From Stenogyne calaminthoides (taxonomy: Eukaryota; Streptophyta; Magnoliopsida; Lamiales; Lamiaceae): a stretch of 64,000 nt of DNA. Of the stretch, positions 23,401-33,839 are shown piece by piece (position 1 is the first letter of the stretch; each line of letters opens with the position of its first letter). Both the position numbers and the translations under genes were made by a program. The stretch is taken from positions 43,156,889 through 43,220,888 of the forward strand of contig JBBCBC010000002.1 in assembly GCA_037126765.1 (NCBI GenBank). Reading direction: 5' to 3'. The notes under the pieces are model-generated. The model worked only from the letters and a program-made list of their open reading frames with translations. It did not search any database and had not been told where the DNA came from.

Positions 23401-24816
23401 ATCCGACGAGTCCCGCGTGTTTTGACTGGTCGGTTGGCTATCGATTTTTGTGTGTCAAAATCCACTTGTCTTTTTGTGCGATTAGGACAATTATAATTTT
23501 CCAATCAATATAGTTTCCATACATATTGTATTTGACTTTCACGATATAATAAATGGATTAAAAGGTAGCGGACCTAAATAAACAACTATATGCAATAACA
23601 CAAGCATATCACATGATTCGATCACATGCCATCATATTTAAAATCTCAAAAAAATGAACAATCGTCCCAACATCTCAAAAACGGTTTAAGGACGTTGGGT
23701 GGGTCATTATTTAAACACATTCAAGCGGGTTACAAACAAAACAAGATTACAAACCCTTAATATCCAGATTAATAGTTGGCCAACGACCAATATAAAATTG
23801 GCGGGGACTTTGAGAATATATGCATATCAATTTTATACCTTAATAACCATGATTAAATCAGGATTACAATTTCGCTTTGATCGAGCCTCGTTGGAGGGTC
23901 ATCGCCGCCACTAGTAATAACTCACAATCATCCGTTTGGAATTCATTCATGTGAAACCTATCTTGAAATTTCTCCATTAATTCACAAATAAATAAATCAT
24001 GGAGGTCAAAATTAATTAGGAATAAAATTTCAATTATTATTTAAACATACTTAGTAATTTTGTAGTTGAGATTTTTTCATTTGGCAACCCTCGTGCAAAC
24101 ACATTTAAACAAATTAAATAAAGATAAGATAAAGACAAATAAAAAGCAAAAAAAAAATAAACATATTGGGCACAAATTATCCAATTGTCATGGTTTGATT
24201 TTTCTTGACTTGATTGAAGAAACACGTCTTTTCGTTCGTCTCGAAAAATCTCGAACCGCCGCGTAAGCATTTCGCGGCGGGGATATCGCCCGCATCCCGG
24301 CGCAACACGGCGACCTCGGCACCGCCCGCGGGGTTAGCGCCCGCTTGATGCCTCGGCGCGCCTCGGCGTGTCGGGCGTCGGCAAATCTCATATGCCTTTA
24401 AGCTATCCAGCCTCGCCCGCGTCTCGTTTAACGCCTTAAATTGTTTTAAAATTCAATCGAAATTGCGCCCTAGCGTGCTGTGTGCAGCGCGCCCGCGCCC
24501 ACGCCCTCGCTGATTCTGGATTTCGTTCCTTTAATTCTTCGTCTTTTTCGTTCGATCCGGGTTACAATTTATTTACAAAAATAAATAAACACAGATCTAG
24601 ACTAGTCTATTACATTGCATCTACTTGTGGATTTTCTCTACGAGGCAAAACAAATCCAAGCGAATCGAATTAAAAAACCACGGTTTATATATGATGCAAA
24701 ATAAAACATTAAAATCCATGACAATTGGATACGCAAAAGCAATCTCAAGTTCTACTATCGATTTCAAAATTAATGTCCACTTAATTAAATTACAAAAAAC
24801 AGTGGCTCGATACGAT
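20460..24816 (-). pseudogene. Degraded gag-pol interior of the nested Copia element
   Basis: The order on the minus strand runs from a PBS-like site next to the 5' LTR (CGTATCGAGCCACTG, reverse complement of about 24799-24813) through gag, protease, integrase, reverse transcriptase and RNase H. The clearest motif is the reverse transcriptase YVDD box (GTCATCTACATA, 21226-21237), followed by DMKDLGN-like sequence. Near 22890-22960 the sequence WVVDTRSTNHVG resembles a protease active-site region with the DSG triad altered. Every domain is broken by frameshifts and small deletions. A GC-rich stretch (24250-24500) lies in the untranslated leader. Confidence 0.75.
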
Positions 24817-26614
24817 TGTTGGGGAATGAGTTGCACAGATCTATTCGGGATGAATATTTAAATACAAATTTAATTCATTAATTATTACTAGCATGAATTA
24901 ATCCTATATTAATTCAAATAATAATTACAACAACATATCATGCATATAAAAGCCACGTAAAAAGTCGCGGAATCTCACGAGTTTACGTGAACGCATTTCC
25001 TCTCCGGGATGGCGTTGACTTGCCGGTCGGACGGACTAACGAAAAGGACTTCCCAAGTATTCCGCCTTAGCCCTTGCTTTCGACAATCCGGTGGAAGGAT
25101 CGAACAATTAACAATAGGAAAAAAAAATAAACTTTGTTGCACCACTTATGTGGATTTTTTAATATTTCCAAAGACATGGAATTGTCTTGGGAATGAACTA
25201 ATCATCCTATTTATAAGAGGAGGGTGAACAAAATTTTAGTGAATTTTCAATGTGGGAAAAGACTTTTCTTGGTCACTAAGAAATCTTGAATATATCTCAT
25301 ATATTCTTTTTCCCATAATTAAAATATTCCACAAAAATCCCACCTCCTCTATTATGGCATGATTTTAAAAAAATATAGTTTTGCAAGAATCCAAGATTTG
25401 GATCTTCTTGAATTTATGAGATATTCTTGTATTTCAAAAATACATATCTTCCATAATATCTTTTCAAGAAAATCAAGAAAATCTTTCTTGCCCTCTATTT
25501 TCAAAAATTTGAAATCTCACTCATGAATAACCAAGTGGGAGATTTCTTGAATTTAATGAGATAATCTTGTATTCAAGAATACATATCTTCATTCCATAAC
25601 AAAATTCAAAGAAAATCTTTCTCCTCTTTTATCCATAAATTTGAAAAATTAGAAGAAATATAAGCAACAATATTTATTTTATTTTAAAGGTTATTGGACT
25701 ATATGTTGGGCTCTTTCGGGGGGCCTTTAGGAGAATTAAGATTAGACCTTCTAATGAATCTTGAATATCTAATATTGAGCCACAATATAATTCAAGCCCA
25801 TAAATATTAATTAATCCCCTTACATAAATAATATTAAGACTATCCATCTTAACCCATATTACAATAATATGGCTCCCGGTCATTATTTCCGTGTTTAAGA
25901 TTATCTAGCCCATTAATTAATTCAATCCTTTGAAATAACTTTCCGTTAATTAATATCTTTTGTCCTTGGTAAAAAACGGTTCAACATTATTATCCATAAG
26001 GAAACTAATTCCACTTGCAAGATTTGGTATGATAAAACTTATGAACCTCCCAAGGCAAATCAAAAAGCGTATTTTGCGATTCGATTCTTTCGTATTAAAT
26101 CTTAGCAATCACATGTGACCAATAATATTGCCCAAGATAAAAAGTATTGAATCTCTCTCGATTCGCTACCCATGATAAGTCAAAGCAATAGTTACCAATC
26201 CCACGTGAATTTAAGGGACGAAGGTTAAGAAACAACGAACCGAGGTCTAATTCTTCCTTGTTCGATTTGAAGAATTTATCCTCCCAGAGGTCCTAATCAT
26301 CATGCACTAGTGTAATCTCTTGGTCAAGACAAACCAATCGAGCCTTACACCTCCAACCTTTCGCGATGGTTGTTCATTTCCATCTAGGTCGTGAATAGCG
26401 TACTTTTAGTTACAAGGGATTAATTTAATCTTACGTGATCGGGTATCACTAAATTTCTGATGTAACACGCATTGAATTAAGTTATGCGATAAATATATAT
26501 AACATTCAATCATATTTAAAGCATCGATGATAAATAATTTATTTCAAATAAATAAGTCCGAAAAATTGTTTTGATTATACAAAAAAACATACTTTTCGAT
26601 TATAATCCCTTGAC
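24817..26614 (-). mobile_element. 5' LTR of nested Copia element
   Basis: Starts TGTTGGGGAATGAGTTGCAC on the plus strand and ends near ATAATCCC at about 26609, where the expected AACA is altered. It is similar in length and content to the solo LTR at 58856-60701. A TTTATAAGAGGAGG block near 25210 corresponds to TATA-box sequence in other copies. Confidence 0.8.
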
Positions 26615-27097
26615 CCATACCGCCACCACCGATCGACTTAGAAAGCGTTCAAAATTCGGGACCCGGTGCGAGAGGTACAAAAAGTGTATGGACCACCGTG
26701 GCATTTTGGAATGAAATGCAAAATCATTGTTTTCGGGGACCTTGGTATAACAGAAGTTAAAACATACCACGGATGAGTATCTGCATGGTATGCAAACATT
26801 ACTCATCCGAGAGTGCACAACATCAATGTGAGAATAATATTTATGTCGATTGGCATGTCGAGGTCACTTCACCAAATGTTGGGACACGTGAGGCAAGAAA
26901 CTCACGATTTGATGAATCAAGCTAGTGTTGATCCACAATGTCCACCCTATATGATGCCTCATCTTGGCTCGATTGCCCATCATGCCGGTACCGCGACGGT
27001 CCCCGATCCTACTTATTGGGGACATCAACACGCGAATCCCCCTGAACAATTCACACAAGACATAACTCCTGGTTGGTGGTGGAACGGATACGAATGA
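26615..27097 (+). pseudogene. C-terminal part of a plant mobile domain (PMD) protein gene
   Basis: The plus-strand reading includes SAWYANITHPRVHNIN, matching the W-Y-x-x-I-T-H/R ending of the aminotransferase-like plant mobile domain. It is followed by a low-complexity, Pro/His-rich tail ending DITPGWWWNGYE and a stop at 27097. PMD genes occur as hosts (MAIN/MAIL1) and as passengers of MULE and Ty3 elements. The 5' part is absent because the Copia element lies immediately upstream; a TGA interrupts the frame before SAWY. It is likely cargo of the composite MULE. Confidence 0.68.
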
Positions 27098-27436
27098 CAA
27101 CAAAAATAGTACTTTTTTTTTAGCAGAATTATTTATTTGTATTTTATTGTTTTATATGATAAATTAATATTACAATTTTTTATCTCTAGTTTATATGTTT
27201 TAACATTTTTTTATAAAAATCAATAATAATATAGAAATTGATTGCTTATTTAAATCTATAAAAACTAATATATTTGTATATCTTATTAAAAAGTTAGTGC
27301 AAAAAAAATATCCGAAAATGTCAACAATTATAAATTATAAATAATTTTTTTATTATAAATCATAAATTATAAATAATACAAATTATAAAAAATTCAAAAT
27401 TAAACAAAAAAAATTAGAAAAAAAAAAGAAAAAGCC

Positions 27437-27605
27437 GTCGCATGTTCCACGCGACCGAACAGGTCTCGGTCGCATGGTCCACACGACATAGACAATTTCC
27501 GTCGCATAGGCTGCGCAATCGACACAAAAAAATAATAATAATAATAATAAAGCCGTCGCATATGCCATGCGACAAAGTCTTACACGATCGCATGGGCAGC
27601 GCGAC
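27437..27605. repeat. Palindrome array C (right end of composite MULE)
   Basis: Five units start at 27437, 27469, 27501, 27555 and 27586. The first three are spaced exactly 32 bp: GTCGCATGTTCCACGCGAC, GTCGCATGGTCCACACGAC and GTCGCATAGGCTGCGCAAT. An A-tract with (AAT)n separates them from GTCGCATATGCCATGCGAC and GATCGCATGGGCAGCGCGAC. A-tracts lie on the left of the units, opposite to arrays A and B, so array C is inverted relative to them. Confidence 0.88.
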
Positions 27606-28336
27606 GACGTGTACGAGAATCCACCCCATCAGCTGTCACTTTTGTGTATATAGCATAACTCCCAATTAACATATCATTAATATGATAAGTGACAGGCCAG
27701 ATGAATAAAATATCAAGATAATTGCCAAATTGTAGTACGTACCAATACCATCAACTACTAGGTTTTTTTCTTCGAACAAAGAAAAAGAAGCGATGGAAAA
27801 CTTCTACTATGGACAAATTCATAAAGTCTAAAGCATGAGAAACTGTAGCCAACACCAAAGCATGCATCTCAACCACCTTGACCTATTTTACGAGGTCTAA
27901 TTAGCATTTGAAATAATAAAAATATTTTTTGAATTAAAATAATTAAATAATTGGATCATAGCAAAGAAAGCTGTCAAGAACTCATGAGGAGAAAAATGCA
28001 TATGGAGTGAATTTTGTTCTTTTTAAAATTTTTGGCTTTATAGTAATAGGAGAAAAAATATATATAAACAACTTATAACTTACAAAATCTAATAATCTAA
28101 TCTCAACTTTTCAATTAATTTCAGTGAAAACAATGCACAAATTTTCAGTAAGTTATCAAATCTATACAGAGTTTAATTATTAGTGCATATCTGTTGAGGT
28201 GTATGGTATAGACAATGTAATTAAATTCTATTCAATTTTGTGCACCTCAGTAAAATGTTCGCATATTAATAACTTACATCCATCCAAGACTAGACTTGAA
28301 GTTTATTTTAAAAAAATTACAGTAGAAATGCGAAAC

Positions 28337-28370
28337 AATTAAGCATTTTTTTTTTGACAGAATTAAGCAT
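28337..28370 (-). repeat. Micro retroposon tail with target duplication
   Basis: The 10-bp direct repeat AATTAAGCAT (28337-28346, 28361-28370) flanks only TTTTTTTTTGACAG. On the minus strand this is CTGTC followed by poly(A), the pattern of an extremely 5'-truncated LINE insertion. Confidence 0.6.
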
Positions 28371-28995
28371 TAAGCATTTTTTTTAAAAATTATATGTGAT
28401 TAATACTTGTCGGCAAAGATTTGGTTGCGTGCAGCTATTGAAGAGCTGGACAGCAATTAGTTCCTACTAATTAGTATTGCACCTCTAATTAACTAATTAA
28501 GCTCTCAACAATTTTAGTCACGTGTACAATATTTAAAAATCATTATCATCTAATCGATTGCTTAATTTGTATTCAGGTTCGTTACGCTTCATTGTCATCT
28601 CTTGATCTTCATTTTTAAATTTTTTTAATGAATGAGCTAACTTCACTTTCTAATATACCTATTTGTATAGCTTAATTTGATGATTGATAGTATGATAAAA
28701 TTAACAATACTCAATTCTTCATAAACATAGAACTCAAAACTAAAACTCTCTCAAAATGATGCTGTCAAAAAAAAAAAAAAAAAAAAAATACCTTTATGAA
28801 AAAATGATTTAAAACACCAAAAACACACACTCATTTCTCATTAGGGAAGAATATCTCAATATGCAATAAAAGCACATTCTAGGCCTAGCAAGCCCATTTA
28901 TTCAAATGGTCAATGGTCCCAAATTCTTTAAAGAAATAAAGTTATTGGAGTCAGTATTGTATAAACTAAAAAAATAGTTCTACAAACCATTTTTG

Positions 28996-29033
<38 letters not shown>

Positions 29034-29514
29034 TGAGGATAGAGGCATATTTTAAGATTTTAATTAGTTGTTGAGACTTGAGACAGATTTTTTACTTTTT
29101 CCTAATTAATTAAGAGTTGTACTTAGAATCTGGGTTGTGGTACTGGTCCATGAATTTGACTTTATTAATTATCTGTCCTCGAAAGAAAATCTTTGGGCCA
29201 GTAAGAAAATCTTTGGCCCACTCTTGAAATGATCCATTTTCCATTTCTTGCATTTAAATGTATAAAATATAATTTCCCTGTTAGACCTTTTATTCTATCC
29301 ATAGGGATCTTTTAACACATTAACTAAGGGTATATTGGTTCGTTGAATTTTTATTATTATTTCACGTGTCATTCATTCATATTATGAAATACAAAGTGAA
29401 ACATCAATTATGGAATATGTGATCTCATTCCTTCATTAAGTACCCACTTAAAGAATTTACATTGGAAAACAAAACAAATATAATAATATAAGACAAAAAT
29501 TCATATGAATTGAA

Positions 29515-29695
29515 GTTTAAACTAACATAAATTAACTCTCATCTCTTCCAAAGTGTTAAAGTGTCATGCTTAAAGAGACACATTTATGTGAGAATGTCTC
29601 ATAATGAGACAAGACATAATTTGAAAATGACACTTTAACACTTTTGTACAAATGAGTGTTGATTTGTTCTAATTTGTAACCGTATCATATGATTT
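29515..29695. repeat. Foldback (hairpin) repeat
   Basis: The perfect 18-bp arms AAAGTGTTAAAGTGTCAT (29550-29567) and ATGACACTTTAACACTTT (29627-29644) are inverted. Imperfect pairing extends outward (TTAACTCTCAT / ATGAGTGTTGA). The middle has a second small inverted pair (GTCTCATAATGAGAC). Confidence 0.7.
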
Positions 29696-31454
29696 TTTGT
29701 CTATTAACTCTCCGAAATGGTAGCATCAAAGTCCTTAGCTATGAGTTCTAATGCAATCCTTAGAAACAAACTAGGAAAAACTTTTTCATGATTGCAATAC
29801 GTTCTAAAGTCAACATAATTAATTTTCCCGTGTTCGTGGATTGGAGGGAACAATCATTGAATAATTTCCGCTCCTAAAAAAATAATTGAATAAAAAGCCA
29901 ATTGCACGTTTGACATAATTTATGTAATTTTAATTAACTAGTCTAGCACACATTAAAGGTCCCATATATGCTTTATAGACAGAAAAACATAGTGTAATCT
30001 AGTAAAAGAATTAACATGCATTTGTCAAAATAAGCACAAGGTTGATACAATCCATGTATCGATAATCGATTATTCAAAAAGGCATAGCTTATCTGTAAAA
30101 ATGGAAACTATACAAAGATTCTCCTATTAAGTCCATTTCCCATCATTTATTATCGCTGAAAAAATAGACATATATCAACTCAAAATTGAAAATGTGAAAA
30201 AGAAGAAAATGAAATTTCAGTTCACATCTAATTATGGGTCCTCAAGAACACGACCATTCTTTTAGCATTCATTGTATTCATATTTGAAACAAATTTCTCC
30301 TCTCAACTATATCAATTTAATTAATTTAAGTCCATCATGTACTTTTGAAACTCCTGTAGAATAAAAACTGCATATATTCTTGATATTAATTGTGACTATA
30401 ATACAATCACAATTATCTAAATCGATCTCTTCTATTTTTTTTTAAAGTTGAATTCAAATAATTAAAATTAATAGTAGTAAACAATATCTGGGCCCCCACT
30501 TTGGAAATTAATAATAAGATGTTGATTCAACATATTAAACGATCATGCACCCCGTTTGTGCAACGGCCAAAGTTGAGGAAATTTGATGGAATATATGTTT
30601 GAACTATTTTGTGATGAAAATGAATGCAAAATTACGAATCCCACATGCCTCAGCCTCACAACTCATTTCTATGCATTTATTTATTTTGGGATTGCTTCTG
30701 TTACAACTTTTCTTCCACCTTCTTTTTTGTTATCCATTTTAATTACAAAAAAAGCAACTTCAGCTCTTTAATTAAAGGTGGAGAAAGATTCCCATATATA
30801 TCGACTGTGAAATATGATCAAGTCAAACACCAAATGCTGCGGTGGTCCTCAAATGGAGGAAAATTACGACTTCTAATTTTTTTTGAGTCTAACCTAAAAA
30901 AAATACATATATAATTACCTTAAGTAGAATTAAATGACACTTAATTAGATCGATCTATATAAAATACCTAGGGCCCAAAATTTGGTCAAGTTGGTTTTAA
31001 ATAGGGTTGGGATATCTAGTCGGTTTTATTCGAACTGTGCATTCTCTGAATATTCTCTCATGTCACATGTGCATATAATAAGAAATGTAGCATTAGAAAC
31101 ATGATTCGAATTGAACAAAACAACAAGCATTATAATAATGCTTCATTATAAAAATTTTCAGATAAAATTAAGTAAATGATGAATTGTTTCAACATGATAT
31201 ATCCTTCTTCACAATTGTAAATGCACCTAAATCTACGTAGTACTTACAGACCCATTTTATATGATCTACAAATAAATTAAATTAGATAGAATAATGCATG
31301 TAGCTTTTTATGAAATCAATACACGTACTAAACATAATATAATTATGAATGTGGAGATAGGGGATTCAATATGGCAATGAAGTTATATACATAGTTGATG
31401 ATAACAATAGAAAGAGTTTCAATATTACTTTATCTCTCTCATTAGTACTGGGTC

Positions 31455-33835
31455 TCATTTACATTCAAATGCAGTGTACTCATAGTCCATTTTAAAATCA
31501 TGCAATTTCTCATACTGAAATATACAACTTGTTTACACTGAACCGTGCAACTATTTTTCCATATTAATAGTTTCACAAGGACAATCAATCGGCCTTTGTT
31601 GGGAAACGCCAAATCCACGATAGTAATGTTATCCTTAATGAAGATATTGATGAGGCTAAAAGGAAAAGAAGGGGCAGAATATTCTTCAAGATCGATTTTG
31701 CTAAAGCTTATGACTCGATTGACTGGGGCTTCTTGAACTTAATGATGGAAAGATTCGAGTTTCATCCTCGTTGGAGGGGGTGGATTATGGAGTGTGTCTC
31801 CTCGGCATCTGCATCGATGCTTGTCAATGGTAACCCGTCCGGGGAATTTTGTTTGGAACATGGGCTCAGACAAGGAGATCTCTTATCTCCTTTCTTTTTT
31901 TTTTTGATCGTGGCAGAAGGATTCAGCAGATTGATGCATAAGGCGACTGAATTGGGAGAATTTAAAGCGTCACGAATTGGCCATGACAAGATTGTTGTGT
32001 CTTATCTTCAGTTTGCTGATGACACGATACTCCTTGGGGAAGCCAGTACTGATAATGCAAGAAATTATGAGAAGAATTCTAATCCTCTTTGAACTCTTAT
32101 CCAGGTTACGGGTTAATTTCAACAAGTGTTTAATTATGTTCCTGAATGTAGACAATGATGTCATTCATGAGATGTCTTTGCTCTTGGGCTGCTGGGTGGG
32201 AAGTTTTCCGTTCTCGTACTTGGGGTTGAAAGTGGGTATGAAGCATAAACAAGCCGACAATGGGAAATCGGTAGTTCAGAAAATCAGGAATAGATTGAAA
32301 GTCTGGGATAACATTAAGATCTCAATGGGGGGCCGAATTACACTCTTGAACGCGGTGCTATCATCCATCCATATCTACTACATATCCTTCCTAAAAATAT
32401 CCTGTGTGAAATTGTTAAACTTCAATGTAATTTCCTTTGGGGGGGGGGGGATAAGAAGGTGGCGTGGGTTGAGTGGGAAAAAATGTGTTTACCTAAAGAT
32501 AAAGGTGGGCTGGGGGTGAGGGATTTGGGTTTGTTCAATAAGATTCTTGTAGGAAAATGGAGGTGGAGATTTTTTCAGAGCGAGATAGTTTATGGGCTAA
32601 AGTCATAGAGTCGGTTGGTGGGGGCGTTAACAATGGAAATGGGGGCAGCTTTTGGGATGGGAGGGAAACATCCATGTCTAGTTGGTGGAAAGATGTCATT
32701 AAAGTGACGTCGGGTGAGGAGGGGAAGTGGTTTTGGGACAATATGAGTAGAGTCGTGGGGGATGGTGGGAGAACTTTGTTTTGGGAGGATAAATAGGGGG
32801 GTCATGAGTCTTTTAAGTCCATGCTTCCTAGGCTTTTTAAGATTTGTAATGATAAAGGGGGATTGATTTCTTCTAAAGGGGTATGGGTAGGAGAGTCGTG
32901 GGAGTGGGTGTGGAATTGGAGGAGAAACTTGTTTGATCGAGAACTATCTTTATTTAATGAACTTCTCACTCTTTTAAACATTTATGCTCTCAAAAAAGGC
33001 GTCATGGACAAGTGGAAGTGGACTGACTCAAAAGATGGTGTTTTTGTTACTAGGGCAGCCTACAACAGCCTTGTCAACATCGGCTGCACAAGTCCGGAAC
33101 ACATGGAGGATGGTAGAGCGTTCAACCTTATTTGGATCAATCTGGTGTCGAAAAAAGTGTCAGCAAGTGCTTGGAGAATCCTACGGGAGAGACTACCAAC
33201 GAAATCTTAAAAGAAGAAATATCCTTGGTGATGAAGACGACCTGCTTTGCATATTTTGCATTAATAGTCATGAATCCAGTGCACATGTTTTTTTCGAATG
33301 CCCTTTGGCACACGCTATTTGGATGAGATGTTATAGTTGGCTCGGAATCTCAACGGTCATACACAATCGACCAATGACGCATCTCCTTTGCAATGGAGGG
33401 CTCTTACTGGGTAAGAAAGGTGTTAAATTCGCAAGCTCTATTTGGATGTGTATTGTTTGGGTGATTTGGAACTGGAGAAACGCTCGTATCTTTTGAAATG
33501 AGGTGATAGTGCTTGATAGTATAGTCGATGAAATAAAATCTAGATTGTGGAGTTGGTTCTCAGTTAGGAATAATGAGTTTGGCAAGTATACATTTACCGA
33601 TTGGGTCAAGCAGCCTAGACAAATTCTTGGGCGCTAATGGCTGCTGAGAAAACCCTTGTTTTCTTCTCATTCTTTGTATTCTTTGGGTGATTCCTCACCC
33701 GTTTCTTAATAAAACTTTCTTTATCGATCAAAAAAAAAATTATACAATTCAATGTAAACAAATTGCATCTTTCATTATAAAAAGTTGTATAATTCTAAAT
33801 TACATTATGAATGCATGATGCACATTTATGTATAC
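31455..33835. repeat. Foldback family copy split by a LINE
   Basis: Left half 31455-31575 (GTGTACTCATAGTCCATTTT, CATGCAATTTCTCATACTGA, CCGTGCAACTATTTTTCCAT) and right half 33739-33835 (TTCAATGTAAACAAATTGCA, ATTATGAATGCATGATGCAC) together make one copy of the palindromic family seen intact at 49855-50025. The LINE occupies the middle. Confidence 0.7.
31578..33738 (+). pseudogene. 5'-truncated LINE (non-LTR retrotransposon) with poly(A) tail
   Basis: The plus strand encodes a plant L1-type reverse transcriptase from the FKIDFAKAYDSIDW block (31685-31730) through LVNGNPSGEF, GLRQGDLLSP and QFADDTILLG (catalytic FADD, about 32011-32040). It continues to a zf-RVT region at 33195-33495 (CIFCINSHESSAHVFFEC, WVIWNWRNARIF). 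Frame breaks occur near 31730 and 32070, at a G10 run (about 32438-32448) and near 32795. The 3' end has AATAAAACTTTC and a terminal A-run at about 33730. The endonuclease half is missing, as usual for truncated LINE insertions. Confidence 0.9.
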
Positions 33836-33839
33836 TAGA

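Larger units (their letters stand above)
19016..26614 (-). mobile_element. Copia family A retrotransposon, nested in the MULE
   Basis: A minus-strand element of 7.6 kb. Its 3' LTR lies at 19016-20459 and its 5' LTR at 24817-26614. The flanks GCATA (19011-19015) and CCATA (26615-26619) could be a mutated 5-bp target duplication. The two LTRs differ by many short gaps (1444 versus about 1798 bp), so the element is old, or parts of the sequence carry consensus errors. Confidence 0.8.
10476..27661. mobile_element. Large composite Mutator-like element with nested Copia
   Basis: Identical 9-bp sequences CCAATTAAC (10467-10475 and 27662-27670) flank ends that are degenerate inverted repeats. The left end contains TATATCCACAAAAGGGAC; the right end in reverse complement contains TATATACACAAAAGTGAC, and TGATG follows in both. 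Just inside each end lies an array of GTCGCAT..ATGCGAC palindromes, in opposite orientation relative to an adjacent A/T tract. Cargo in order: OTU-containing transposase (minus), a third palindrome array, a GRF zinc-finger gene (plus), tandem repeats, and a plant mobile domain gene fragment (plus). A Copia element at 19016-26614 accounts for 7.6 kb, so the original element was about 9.6 kb. The pairing of these two ends is my inference from TSD, inverted ends and arrays together. Confidence 0.68.
27671..31450. other. Long AT-rich intergenic region
   Basis: I find no supportable gene in 3.8 kb. It contains a (TA)n run of about 33 bases (28997-29029), an A-tract (about 28768-28788), a micro retroposon tail (28337-28370) and a hairpin repeat (29515-29695). 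Short open frames near 30600-30910 have no recognisable features. Confidence 0.5.

Noticed and set aside
24188..24391. Arg/Ala-rich minus-strand protein
   Set aside because: An open frame from the GC-rich Copia leader, without recognisable features.
32984..33326. Separate genes in several frames
   Set aside because: They are pieces of one frameshifted LINE ORF2.
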